Shown: one piece after another, positions 11,213 to 20,193 of the stretch | How the letters are laid out: each line of letters begins with the position of its first letter | Numbering within the stretch: position 1 is the stretch's first letter | From: Nemertoderma westbladi | Taxonomy: Eukaryota; Xenacoelomorpha; Nemertodermatida; Nemertodermatidae | DNA: 60,935 nucleotides | Assembly: GCA_032718475.1 (NCBI GenBank) | Contig: JAUCBJ010005236.1 | Location: forward strand, 1-60,935 | Reading direction: 5' to 3' | Position numbers and translations under genes: made by a program | The notes under the pieces: model-generated | What the model was told of the DNA's origin: nothing | Databases searched by the model: none | The model's input: the letters and a program-made list of their open reading frames with translations, nothing else

Positions 11213-12645
11213 ACAACAAGGATCGGCATGCTGCATTGCAGCTGCATTTTTAAGAATGCTGTGCCGGCTTGTCAACAAAATTGCACCGCCACAACTCCCT
11301 ATCACCTATGACATTTGCTAGATCATCCGCATCTTTAAGGCCAGTGTCCTTTAAGATGCGTCTCAAGAAAGTCATGGGCTGTCCACCATGCTTATTCACT
11401 CCATGAGGCTGCCAAAGTACAAGATTATGCACTGGCTGGTCCTCACGGCGAAAGCAATGTCCTGCAAAGCGGAGGCGATTTTGTTCTAGTGTCAAGCTTG
11501 GGGGAACCAATGAGACACCTCCAATGTTATATAGTGTCTGGTTGGAGATGTGTGCATTGTACTTGACACAATGAACCCGGCGTAGCATTCTTGTGAATGT
11601 GCCATCCAGAGATTTGGTGTCCTCAGCAGTTAGAGCCCAGCATGGACTCCCGTAGAGGAGTACTGGAACTACTGCTGCTCTAAATAATCGGACCTTAAGT
11701 TTCCGATTAATTCTCGGTGATTTCCAAATCCTGGAAAGCCTATTCAAGGCTGTCCATGCCTTTCCCTTACGTATTCGAAGGTCCTCACCTGACTTCCGGA
11801 TCCATGATCCCAGGTAACAGAAGTCGTCCACATGCTCAAGCATACCATCCTTTGAGCTTATGCTCATCCGATCAGAGACTTGCTGAGGACTTTCAAAGTT
11901 AACAGTCAGAATTTTGGTCTTTCTGGAGTTAATAAAAAGACCAACACTAGAAGCAGCATGTTCTAATGAGCTGAGGAGCCGTTGGGCTCCCTCTAATGAT
12001 TCTGAGAGTACTCCTAAGTCATCAGCAAAGTCTAGATCAGTTAGGTACTTGGCAGGATTTCCTCGACTTCTGGAGCCAGTAGGTGGAGTTATCATCACCC
12101 CATCATCATTATGATGATCTAAGGACATGCGTAGAACATAGTCAACCACAATAATGAACAAGAATGGTGCAAGTGTGTCTCCTTGGAGGACGCCCCATAA
12201 CACTTCAAATGGTTCTGTGTCACCGTCAACAGTAGACACAAATGTTGTCGAACCATCGTATACTGATCTAATTGCTGCAATAATTTCATCAGGAATCCCA
12301 TATAATGAAAGTATGCTGAACATACGTGAGCGAGAGACTGAATCAAAGGCCTTGAAGAAGTCAACAAAGATAACAGCCAGATGCCTGTCTTTCTTTTTTG
12401 ATAATTCTTCAATTATCCTTCTAAGTGCCAAAATGGGCTCCATGGTCCCACGACCTTTACGGAACCCATTCTGATTTCCACGGAGCAGTCTCTCAATGGG
12501 ATCCCTGATGCGATTTAATAGAATCCTATTGTATAGCTTTGCAGCAATCGAGATCAATGAGATTCCCCGAAAAGAACCATAGAGTGTTAGGTTGCCCTTC
12601 TTGGGAACTGGTACCAACTTATTTGTTTTCATCATCTTATTCGTG
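11213..12645 (-). mobile_element. 5'-truncated LINE inserted in the GIY-YIG element
   Basis: The 12-mer ACAGATCGGTCA occurs at both 11201-11212 and 12646-12657, exactly flanking the reverse-transcriptase block. It is best read as a target-site duplication. The 3' end finishes with a short TTGTTGT tail. The 5' end starts inside the reverse-transcriptase region and the endonuclease is missing, as expected after incomplete target-primed reverse transcription. Confidence 0.7.
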
Positions 12646-12683
12646 ACAGATCGGTCAGTCGGTTGCCCGACCTCGGTACTCAA
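11250..12683 (-). CDS. Non-LTR reverse transcriptase (5'-truncated LINE ORF2)
   Basis: An uninterrupted frame of 477 codons, of which the first dozen or so belong to the host element. Reverse-transcriptase motifs appear in order: LVPVPKKGN and FRGISLIS near residues 23-45, AVIFVDFFKAFDSV near 103-116 with the first catalytic Asp, GVLQGDTLAPFLF near 164-176, and DLDFADDLGVLS near 216-227 with the catalytic Asp pair in FADD. Next comes DDFCYLGSWI, then a long C-terminal thumb region with LFRAAVVPVLLYGSPCWAL and LRFAGHCFRRED, typical of RTE-like and related non-LTR lineages. The apurinic endonuclease is absent. The lack of frameshifts suggests a fairly recent insertion. There is no evidence that it is expressed. 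Confidence 0.85.
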   Translation of the reverse strand: MSTEVGQPTDRSVTNKMMKTNKLVPVPKKGNLTLYGSFRGISLISIAAKLYNRILLNRIRDPIERLLRGNQNGFRKGRGTMEPILALRRIIEELSKKKDRHLAVIFVDFFKAFDSVSRSRMFSILSLYGIPDEIIAAIRSVYDGSTTFVSTVDGDTEPFEVLWGVLQGDTLAPFLFIIVVDYVLRMSLDHHNDDGVMITPPTGSRSRGNPAKYLTDLDFADDLGVLSESLEGAQRLLSSLEHAASSVGLFINSRKTKILTVNFESPQQVSDRMSISSKDGMLEHVDDFCYLGSWIRKSGEDLRIRKGKAWTALNRLSRIWKSPRINRKLKVRLFRAAVVPVLLYGSPCWALTAEDTKSLDGTFTRMLRRVHCVKYNAHISNQTLYNIGGVSLVPPSLTLEQNRLRFAGHCFRREDQPVHNLVLWQPHGVNKHGGQPMTFLRRILKDTGLKDADDLANVIGDRELWRCNFVDKPAQHS

Positions 12684-12684
12684 A

Positions 12685-12733
12685 CATACAGATTAATAAC
12701 ACACCTAACGGTAAGGTTTTTCACTTAAGGTGC
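12685..12733. repeat. Right inverted repeat of the GIY-YIG element
   Basis: Complementary to 10483-10532. The outer end reads ..CACTTAAGGTGC. It borders AT-rich intron about 160 bp from the exon at 12894. Confidence 0.7.
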
Positions 12734-12893
12734 CTAAAATAATAAATTAAATTTAATGCTACTTTTTATTATTCTGGTGGCACTGAGTGTTCTTCAGGCA
12801 GAGGATAATGTGGGCGAGTGTACCATATTGGGTATACCCCTCCAAACCATAAATGTGACAGTCAGTAATATTGATCGGCAGTGTCTAGCTCAC

Positions 12894-13055
12894 CTGTTGT
12901 GGAGGTTGGATACCGTTAACAACATCCATTAACTCATCGTGTTTCTTCTCGCTGACGTTGAAGGACTCTCTAATGTATTTATTGAGTTCATCATTGAAGA
13001 TACTTGCGTCGCCTATAACACTCCTCCCAACACGATGTTTTATGGTGTAAAGCAC
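12894..13055 (-). CDS. BAIAP3/UNC13D-like: Exon of Munc13-4/BAIAP3-like gene, N-terminal conserved region
   Basis: Internal exon of exactly 54 codons with acceptor TAATATTACAG before 13055 and donor CAACAG|GTGAGC at 12894/12893. It is phase 0 at both ends. It begins VLYTIKHRVG and continues with a helix ending FNVSEKKHDELMDVVNG. With LYIE from the preceding exon this gives the LY.E.LYT..HR.G signature, followed by EL..Y...F.V...H, which in UNC13D and BAIAP3 lies just before C2A. Spacing to the C2A start in the next exon also fits the family. A pronounced inverted-repeat element lies about 110 bp upstream of the acceptor. Confidence 0.87.
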
Positions 13056-13162
13056 CTGTAATATGTAATAATTACCATTTCATTAAATACATTGTGTGTT
13101 TTTACTATATAATGAAAGTTAGTACGACAAATATACAGAGAGTATATAGAGAACTCGTGTAA

Positions 13163-14125
13163 AGGCCCGTTCACATCCAACGGAACGGTACACCGCGCGG
13201 TGTACCGCAGGGCCAGCGGTGCACCGCTGACTGTGAGCGACCCAACAGGTAGTTGTGCGCTAAACCGCGCGGTTTACCGCAGCCCATTTAAACAATGTTA
13301 AAACAATTAATGCAATTTCCTGTTGAATTCACAGTCGACAGATAGACAATCAGTTACCGCAACCGCAACGGTACCGTTGGGTGTGAACGTGCTCCGGGTA
13401 GTGTACCGCTGGCATACCGCTTCAATACCGCCAGACTACTTTACCGCTCACGTACCGTTGTGTGTGAACGGGCACCGGGTAGTGTACCGCTGGCATACCG
13501 CTTCAATACCGCCAGACTACTTTACCGCTTACGTACCGTTGGGTGTGAACGGGCACCGGGTAGTGTACCGCTGGCATACCGCTTCAATACCGCCAGACTA
13601 CTTTACCGCTCACGTACCGTTGGGTGTGAACGGGCACCGGGTAGTGTACCGCTGGCATACCGCTTCAATACCGCCAGACTACTTTACCGCTCACGTACCG
13701 TTGGGTGTGAACGGGCACCGGGTAGTGTACCGCTGGCATACCGCTTCAATACCGCCAGACTACTTTACCGCTCACGTACCGTTGGGTGTGAACGGGCACC
13801 GGGTAGTGTACCGCTGGCATACCGCTTCAATACCGCCAGACTACTTTACCGCTCACGTACCGTTGGGTGTGAACGGGCACCGGGTAGTGTACCGCTGGCA
13901 TACCGCTTCAATACCGCCAACTACTTTACCGCTCACGTACCGTTGGGTGTGAACGGGCACCGGGTAGTGTACCGCTGGCATACCGCTTCAATACCGCCAG
14001 ACTACTTTACCGCTCACGTACCGTTGTGTGTGAACGGGCTCCGGGTAGTGTACCGCTGGCATACCGCTTCAATACCGCCAGACTACTTTACCGCTCACGT
14101 ACCGTTGGGTGTGAACGGGGCTTAA
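13163..14125. mobile_element. Inverted-repeat element whose end has been tandemly amplified
   Basis: The left end, GGCCCGTTCACATCCAACGG, is the near complement of the right end, GTTGGGTGTGAACGGGGC. Inside are short inverted words such as ACCGCGCGGT. Nine copies of an 81-bp unit follow, each containing the terminal sequence itself. It looks like a non-autonomous DNA transposon in which one terminus was reiterated. I found no clear target duplication. It lies in the intron between exons 14761 and 13055. Confidence 0.65.
13370..14120. repeat. 81-bp minisatellite, nine copies
   Basis: GTGTACCGCTGGCATACCGC starts at 13401, 13482, 13563 and onwards every 81 bp, with one 80-bp unit near 13967. Because 81 is a multiple of three, open frames with a 27-residue period run through it. 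They are by-products. Copies are nearly identical, with G/T variation at a single site. Confidence 0.95.
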
Positions 14126-14760
14126 TGTATACATTATTTATTGGCTCCGTTATCATTTATTTTGCTCTCAAGTCGATTATATATAATTATGATATAATTT
14201 TCCAATTTTGTTAGATACTGTATGTTATCGTGCCAGTGTAGGCCTACGCAAACATCAAAATAGGAAATATAATTTAATTCGGTTTTTATTTAAATTGATT
14301 GAACTTCCAGTTGAAATTGAACATTATGAAAAGAAAACCCGGGATAATTTACTATAATTATTATTTTATTTCTATTAATTAATATTTTTTAAAGAGAATC
14401 AACACCCCATGTCGGTGTAAAATTTAATTTATACATTATACAGTTATACAGTAGCACAAAATAAAATAATAATTTATAATAAAATTGCTAGTTTATAATA
14501 TTAAATTCAAATTAGGTACTTATCTAATTAGTCGTTGTTTATTTAAACAAGGCAAGGTAAGTTGTAATACTGGGGGACAGAGGCGCAGTTGAATGTGTGT
14601 AGGCGATCGGCACAGTAACTACAAAGACATTATGACAATGTAAGCGGGTGGAATGGGGTGTCGGTGTGTTTGGTGCATAGTTTGTTGTGGAATCCATGGC
14701 TGGTAGATTAATGATGATGATGATGATATTTGTCTGTTGATTAATGTAGGAGCAACTTAC

Positions 14761-14877
14761 CTCAATATACAAGTTCTCTAAATCGATTTCCGATAGGCTG
14801 TCTTTATCAATTGGTTCTGATAAGTACTCTGCCCATTGGTTCCTAAAGTCATCACTCGGAGAAAGTGATGCGTCTTT
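14761..14877 (-). CDS. BAIAP3/UNC13D-like: Exon of Munc13-4/BAIAP3-like gene, N-terminal region
   Basis: Internal exon of exactly 39 codons with acceptor GAAATTTGCAG before 14877 and donor ATTGAG|GTAAGT at 14761/14760. It is phase 0 at both ends. The translation is acidic (KDASLSPSDDFRNQWAEY early, DLENLYIE at the end). LYIE joins directly to VLYTIKHRVG of the next exon, producing the conserved block found in UNC13D and BAIAP3 ahead of C2A. A perfect-consensus donor and continuous phase support it. Confidence 0.87.
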
Positions 14878-16047
14878 CTGCAAATTTCGTAAGTATTGTT
14901 TTATTTGGAAATTTAAAGAAGTATCATATAATTCATTCTAACCCGACTATATACTGAATAAATAATTAATTATGGACGTAGGAATTTTTTCTATGCCCAA
15001 CGCTTTTTCCCCCCTTCCTGTCTCGTCTGACTTCACGGTTATCCCCCTTCCTGTCTCATTATCTATAATTACATCCGTTTTCACTTTAACATAACGTTCT
15101 ACAACTAATAATGGTGTTGACAATTAATAAGGAATACCAAGAGTTGCTTCTAAATAGCTAGAATTAGGTTCTAACAAAGCTACTCCAGTTATTTACTTTA
15201 GAAGTTCCACCTAATTAGAAGTTTCCAAATTGGTTTTAAAGCAACAAACCCTTATTACCCTATTAATAATCAGCTGATTTTGTATTTGTGTATCCAAACA
15301 CACGCCACAGATAATGTGACGGGATCCTAGAGTTGGCGAGGAAATCCCGACCGGTGTGTTTTGCGTTTCGGAAAGTACGCGTCGCCGCTTCCGTTAGCTG
15401 CTGAAAGGCTTGTGGTATCTGAAAGGCCGGAGGCCGATAGAATAACTGAGTTTTTAGTGGCAGTTGTTTGTAATGTGTGAATACAATAATAGCACGGTTA
15501 ACGACGACGACGACGGTCTAAACCGTCTTGCTTCCACAACTCTACATAAACCAATGAACAACAGGTAATAAAGGCAACGGTTATATTACTAACACATATG
15601 GAATATTGCTACTTGGTACTTGGCCTGGCCAATGGATGCATCCCAATCAGATGGCTTTCTGCCCCACCATTGGCTAATATATTCTTCCCTCCCTTGGCAC
15701 TCCCTGTTCTCTGATACCCACGTGCTAGCTTCCTTCGTCCCCCTGAGATGGCCTATAGCCTCTCATCTCTACTTGTGGCTGGCAATGTATATTGCCTCTG
15801 TTGGTTGGTAGGTGACATTATATTGGTAATGTCACCTAGCCAACTGTAATTGGTAAAAAGCCACTTTCCCCATTTTCCGTTAGGTGGTGCAGCGAATTGG
15901 ATCCGCTTACAGATAAGCATGTACAATCAAATAAATTTGTCATCACTAGATTTGATACATGCTCAGCTGCTGATGATAATGATTAAAAATTAAACATAAT
16001 AAATCACTTAGTATAAAAACTGACAATCATTAGAGATTAATACTCAC
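14878..16047. other. Intron, mostly unrecognised sequence
   Basis: Intron between exons 16048 and 14877. It holds a short GAC-rich run near 15505 and a 29-bp hairpin at 15809-15837 (TAGGTGACATTA arms). A pyrimidine-rich patch lies at about 15650-15780. No gene is visible. Confidence 0.5.
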
Positions 16048-16135
16048 AATAGCAACCTTCCTTTGCCTTCGATTCTGAGCTTTTAACCCCAAAGCAGACA
16101 AATTTTCGAAAAAGTTCCCATCGATTTCTTGAACT
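16048..16135 (-). CDS. BAIAP3/UNC13D-like: Exon of Munc13-4/BAIAP3-like gene, N-terminal region
   Basis: Internal exon of 88 bases with acceptor CATATTTGCAG before 16135 and donor GCTATT|GTGAGT at 16048/16047. One leading base completes a codon from the previous exon. The following 29 codons end in phase 0 and join KDASLSP of the next exon. It encodes VQEIDGNFFENLSALG and a basic tail (AQNRRQRKVAI). The EIDG.FFE pattern resembles the segment upstream of the conserved LY.E.LYT block in invertebrate BAIAP3-type proteins. That last point is from memory of the family and less certain than the C2 evidence. Confidence 0.8.
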
Positions 16136-16397
16136 CTGCAAATATGTAAGTGAAAATTAAATATTGCAAATTCTAGGTTTCTAATTGGTTATTTATTTGG
16201 TACACAAGTGCCCTTACTACTACAAAACTCACACAACTGTCCAGTTATATTTAGAGCACACATATAATAAGTATTCATTATCTGACCACCATTGACATGG
16301 CCGCCATCAGGCCCCAGCATGGGGTTTGTCACTCCTTTGTGCTGGTAATATTATTGATTCAACTTCTATGTGAATGTCCTACAACAATTTATTGAAA

Positions 16398-16553
16398 CTA
16401 AGTCGCAATAGAGTTAAAATTACTAAGACGAGTTGGTAGAATGTTGAAACCATAATAAAATGAGTTTACAGTGCAAGTACGGACGTTTCGTTATTTACTA
16501 ATAACATCATCAGCGTAAATAGTCTTAGTAATTTTAACTCTATTGCGACTTAG
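16398..16553. mobile_element. Short inverted-repeat element with a ribozyme-like core
   Basis: Bases 16398-16429 and 16522-16553 are exact reverse complements (32 bp), enclosing 92 bp that contain a hammerhead-like motif on the minus strand. Penelope-like elements carry hammerhead ribozymes in their terminal repeats and often show short inverted end copies, so this is probably a Penelope-derived fragment or a related small element. Confidence 0.7.
16462..16521 (-). ncRNA. Candidate type I hammerhead ribozyme
   Basis: The minus strand reads CTGATGA (16513-16507), then a 6-bp stem GTTATT/AATAAC closed by a short loop, then GAAAC (16489-16485), then GTCC and the cleavage triplet GTA before C at about 16477. 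A short stem III (AC/GT) and a distal stem I (TTTAC/GTAAA) flank an asymmetric internal loop, as in the minimal hammerheads of Penelope-like elements. Core and stem II are perfect. Proximal stem I is weak, so activity is uncertain. Confidence 0.6.
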
Positions 16554-16729
16554 ATTCCCTCCTGGGACCTCTTTAATTTATTGAAAATCTAAGTAAAGTA
16601 AGGAAGTAAAGTAAGTAAGTAAAGCAAGTTAAAGCTATCGCTGGACGTGTAAAACACGAAATACCGGAGGCTCTTGGGTGTTACCTATCATAAAAATCAT
16701 ACCCTTTTTCTTTATTCCACCAGCAGAAG

Positions 16730-16846
16730 CCATGTTCTCATACTGCCAGGTTGGCGCATCAAATTTTAACTTCCTCGTCGCGGAATCGAACCCGGGATCT
16801 CCCTGTAGAAGCAGAGCGAGTGACCACTCCACCAACTGGAGTGCCC
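16730..16846 (-). mobile_element. tRNA-derived SINE
   Basis: Minus-strand A box TTGGTGGAGTGG (16835-16824) and B box GGGTTCGATTCC (16793-16782), spaced like a tRNA gene, then a non-tRNA body. The sequence differs from the SINE at 4062 and belongs to another tRNA-related family. Confidence 0.7.
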
Positions 16847-17920
16847 ATTTAATGTGAATTCAAATTCGTTTAATGTACTCCGTTGAGGGATCGAGATAGT
16901 GCTACCCAATTAAGCAAGCGGATCTCTATGAATTATATCTAGGCTTCTCTTTCTGATCTTATTCTTGTTTTTTGTTATCGGAACTTGAAACTTTTTCCAC
17001 TCAAATGACACACTTACTCGACCGCCAAATAATTTGATCATACAATGATATTGACAAATAACTTTAATGAATAACTAGCTGATACCTGGCTGAAGGTAGA
17101 AGTTTTGGAATACACTTTTTGTAGTACAAGATGGCGACGACGCCCTGCCTACTCTAAACAAGATAGAACATACTTGAAACAGGACAACAATGACTACGCA
17201 CTCCTTAGGATTATAAATTATTGCGGCACTCGCATTACGGCACGCCTTACATTCGTAGAGTTTCCCGAGAAAATCAATCGAATTATATTTGAAACCTTCT
17301 GTGTAGAGAGAACCTCCTACTGATCTCTTATAAATATGTTGCCATTGTTCGAAACGGGTCACTCTATATAACACAACGGCCTCACTCATACTATATTACT
17401 CGCCGTTCAACTACAAGGTGTGATATAACGAACATCATCTGATTCGACTAAAAACAACGTATAACGAGAGACTGTCAGCAACCAACTACCTGGTCAAAAA
17501 TGCCTTGAGTAAAAAAATATTTGTGTAATTTAGATAAAATTAAAAATATATAAACAGCGAGGAAAAATAATGCGATTGGAATTTGATCAAGGTCATTGAC
17601 AAATAAGTTGAATTGATTACTTATTTGGATAGTTGAAGTTGAATTAAGAAATTCTTGGGTCATTATGAAAATTCATACGAGATATTAAAAATTTTCAGCA
17701 ACACAGGCCAAAGTAGTACGTAGAAAATTAATAGTTATTTTAGTATTAATTTTAAGATTTTTTATTTTTTTTAAATATGTTTACATTCGTTTTTATTTTA
17801 ATTTAGGTAAATTATTAATTATTAATTCTGTTTCTAAATGGTAGACTATAAATTGAATGACTCGAGATCAATTCAAGCTGCGCTAGTGGTAGTGGATCAT
17901 CCAGAATATCAAAGAGCCCA
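16847..17920. other. Intron, no confident element
   Basis: The block at 17080-17460 is less AT-rich. On the minus strand it is open over about 100 codons and ends in a donor-like CAG|GTATCA at about 17088. It shows no family motif and has no fitting phase, so it is left uncalled. Confidence 0.4.
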
Positions 17921-18041
17921 CAGGTGTTGCTTGAATCTACTGTACCGAGGATGGATGCCGCAGGTGTTGCTTGAGTCTACTGTACCGAGGATGGAGGCAG
18001 CAGGTCTTGCTTGAGTCTACTGTACCGAGGATGGAGGCAGC
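17921..18041. repeat. 40-bp tandem repeat, three copies
   Basis: CAGGTGTTGCTTGAATCTAC recurs at 17921, 17961 and 18001 with few changes. It lies at the 3' end of the LINE relic on the minus strand and may be that element's expanded tail. Confidence 0.9.
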
Positions 18042-18922
18042 ATTTCCCTTTCCCATCAAGATCGCAATAAGGAGCCACTGAAGGAGGAAGCGATGGGAGC
18101 AAGGCTCTTTTGTGGCATTGTGGAGCATCTTCCGAGATCTTTCAGGAAGGAAGTTATAGCAGGACCGGCTCGGCTACTGGTGTGAAATGATAGCCACGAT
18201 CAATTAGTTCTTTGTATTTTCGTGTTTTAGACTTCTCTTGCTCCTCAGCAACGCTGCCCCCTGCTGATTGGCTGGTGACTTGGTGGCTATGTGCGAGGGG
18301 GTCTGCTACAGTGGCGTCCCAGGTAAGAGTCTTCCCTTGCTCCCAAGGTACTAAGATAATCCCATCCACCCGTTTCCCATCTCCCCTAAAGACCAGGTTG
18401 TTCTAATAAGGATGGAATATTGCAACTGGCTAAACCCCGTTTGACAATCTCATTCATCATAGAGTGGCGGGCGAATCGGCCGGCACTCTTCTGACAAAAG
18501 AGACCATGACGTAACCCATCCGCGTGAACTTGGTTACCATACCTGGCGCAGATACGGGGCTCTGTAATGGTGCAGCCAAGGCGAGTAGCGACGGAGATGC
18601 GGAACTGAGCATCAGATAACTTTAGTCCGAGTGAGCTGCATGGTAAAGCATCAACCCAACAACCAGCCATAGGATCCTCCACTGAGTTTAGCCGGGAAAT
18701 GTCAGATGGTTTGGCATTCTTCCGTAGTGTTTCCATATTATATTCATGGATCAGTTGGGTCCAAGCGCTCTGATAGTGAGAATCTGGGGGCACCGAATCA
18801 GGGCCAACAGTAGATGTCCAAAACTCCAGGGCACGTGATAGAGCAGGATCCAGAGAAGTGCTCTTTATTCCTGAAGGGAGAAGGCGGTTTGACAGTGTGG
18901 AGCAGGCAGCCGCAGGAGCCAA
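17937..18922 (-). pseudogene. Degraded C-terminal part of a non-LTR retrotransposon
   Basis: Three minus-strand pieces in three different frames read in order as one protein tail: 18922-18386 (DAQFRISVATRLGCTI, then ARYGNQVHADGLRHGLFCQ and RHSMMNEIVKRGL), 18369-18154 (DGIILVPWEQGKTLTWDATV) and 18128-17937 (LLIAILMGKGNAASILGT). Together they match the conserved region after the reverse transcriptase in a common invertebrate LINE lineage: LGL..CEPH.C..G, then SAGR..RH, then DG..L.PW..G..L.WD. At least two frameshifts have broken it, near 18370-18385 and 18130-18155. No reverse-transcriptase core is present. Confidence 0.7.
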
Positions 18923-18926
18923 ATTA

Positions 18927-19130
18927 TATAAATTATTAAGTAATTTAAACAGGGGAGTTAGGACGATCCAACTGCAGCAAAGGGAATGGAAAAAATGAAT
19001 TAGCCGGAGTGAAAACGAATCGAGAGACGCGGGTTCGATCCCCGCTGGTGGCGAATTATCTTTTTCCGCTCCATTTGCTATACAGTTGGATCATCCTAAG
19101 TCCTCTGTTTAAATTACTTGATAATTTATA
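18927..19130. mobile_element. Inverted-repeat element enclosing a tRNA-like sequence
   Basis: Bases 18927-18974 and 19083-19130 are near-perfect reverse complements (AAATTA.TAAGTAATTTAAAC..., GATCCAACTG). The central 105 bp hold an A-box-like TTAGCCGGAGTGA and a clear B box in GCGGGTTCGATCCCCGC, on the plus strand. It directly abuts the LINE relic. It may be a SINE caught in a foldback element or a small inverted-repeat transposon carrying a polymerase III promoter. Confidence 0.65.
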
Positions 19131-19893
19131 CAATCTATGGATGTTAAAACATATAAAAATAAATTTAGTATTAATTGTATTGATATTTTTATTAAATTAT
19201 TATTTCACAGATTTCAATAAAATAAAAATTGGTTAAAAACTAGTAAGAAATAAATTACATTTAGGGTTTATTACGTTTATATTTCTGTACCATTTGTTTT
19301 TGGTGTTTGGATATATTTTTATGGATTAACAATAATTAATACTAGATTCTAGTTTAGCATCGTTTTTATGCATCTGAAGCAAAAAATTATCATAGATTTA
19401 ATCCAACGATGGTGTGGGAGTATAGTTCTTGGGGACCGAATACCGTAAGTAATCCCGGGCCTAATAGCCGAAAAAAATTAAAACAATTTGTCTGTCGACA
19501 TTAGTATTCAATAAGCAGTCACGCTACTCCCTCGGAATTTTTAATAATGAATTCAAGAATACGATTTTTTAATCGGGCGACATATTTAAGTGTGCCTACT
19601 GTACTGTACCAAGAGCTAAACATGTTCTACAAATCTGTCGTGAAATCTCTCAAAGGTTTTTCTGCGATAATCGAATAAATTTAATTTTTACTTGTTATTT
19701 ATGACCTCAAGCATTCTCTGCAGAATTTTGGAAATATTTTATGTTGTCCAGAAAGTCATTCTATATTTCTATGGACTCTAAGATTGGGTGAAAATTGTTT
19801 TTGTGTTACTAAACATCTTCTGGGCTGTTTAAGAATAGCCAAACCAAATAATTTTAAAATTGACTCCAAATGACACTGTAATGGCCTGTTTCA
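19131..19893. other. No feature seen
   Basis: AT-rich intronic or intergenic sequence without recognisable coding, repeat or structured elements. Confidence 0.4.
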
Positions 19894-20193
19894 GTGTCAG
19901 CCCCCAGTTTCAGTGACCACAGAGGGCGTTCATGTATCCTTCCTCGCCTCATCAGTTCCGGTCATTCTAGAACTCTTTACGACAACAGCTTATGTGTAAT
20001 GGGACCGAGATTATATAATACTCTTCCACGGGAACTTCGAGATACTTCAGTTTGCAACACAGATAGCTTTAAACGTAGATTAGACCAATATCTTATAAAT
20101 GTCCCAGATCAACCGGGTTGCCATGGATACACGGCCGCAAGATGTTATAATTCTAACTCCCTCGTCGACATTATTCCAAGGCTTAATAAATAA
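19894..20193 (+). pseudogene. C-terminal tail of a non-LTR retrotransposon
   Basis: The 99-codon frame contains CVMGPRLYNTLPRELRD and SFKRRLDQYLINVPDQPG, the familiar tail seen after the reverse transcriptase in jockey/CR1-like elements (GPRL.N.LP.ELR, then F....D..L...PD.P.C.GY). It ends in a stop at 20193, probably near the natural C terminus. The rest of the element is missing upstream, so this is a 5'-truncated copy on the strand opposite to the host gene. Confidence 0.7.

Larger units (their letters stand above)
10483..12733 (-). mobile_element. Penelope-like element remnant with inverted ends, split by a LINE
   Basis: Bases 10483-10532 and 12685-12733 are an imperfect inverted repeat sharing TTAAGT, AAAAACCTT and TAGGTGTGTTA. 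Between them is a GIY-YIG coding stretch, interrupted by a 1.43-kb LINE that is flanked by a 12-bp duplication. Removing the LINE would leave an element of about 0.8 kb. Penelope-like elements often carry inverted copies of their own end, so a truncated copy of that class explains most of it. It sits in the intron between exons 12894 and 10416. Confidence 0.6.

Noticed and set aside
10557-12683. A single fused reverse transcriptase plus GIY-YIG gene
   Set aside because: The reverse transcriptase is of LINE type, stops before the nuclease, and is flanked by a 12-bp duplication that splits the nuclease frame.
13323-14125. Open frames with a 27-residue period
   Set aside because: Explained by the 81-bp unit being a multiple of three inside an inverted-repeat element. 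Two overlapping frames are open equally.
17075-17389. Possible upstream exon of the Munc13-4/BAIAP3-like gene
   Set aside because: Open, with a donor-like end, but no homology, no convincing acceptor and no matching phase with the exon at 16135.
18990-19055. Functional tRNA gene
   Set aside because: A and B boxes are present, but acceptor and anticodon stems are not formed. It is better explained as a SINE-like core.
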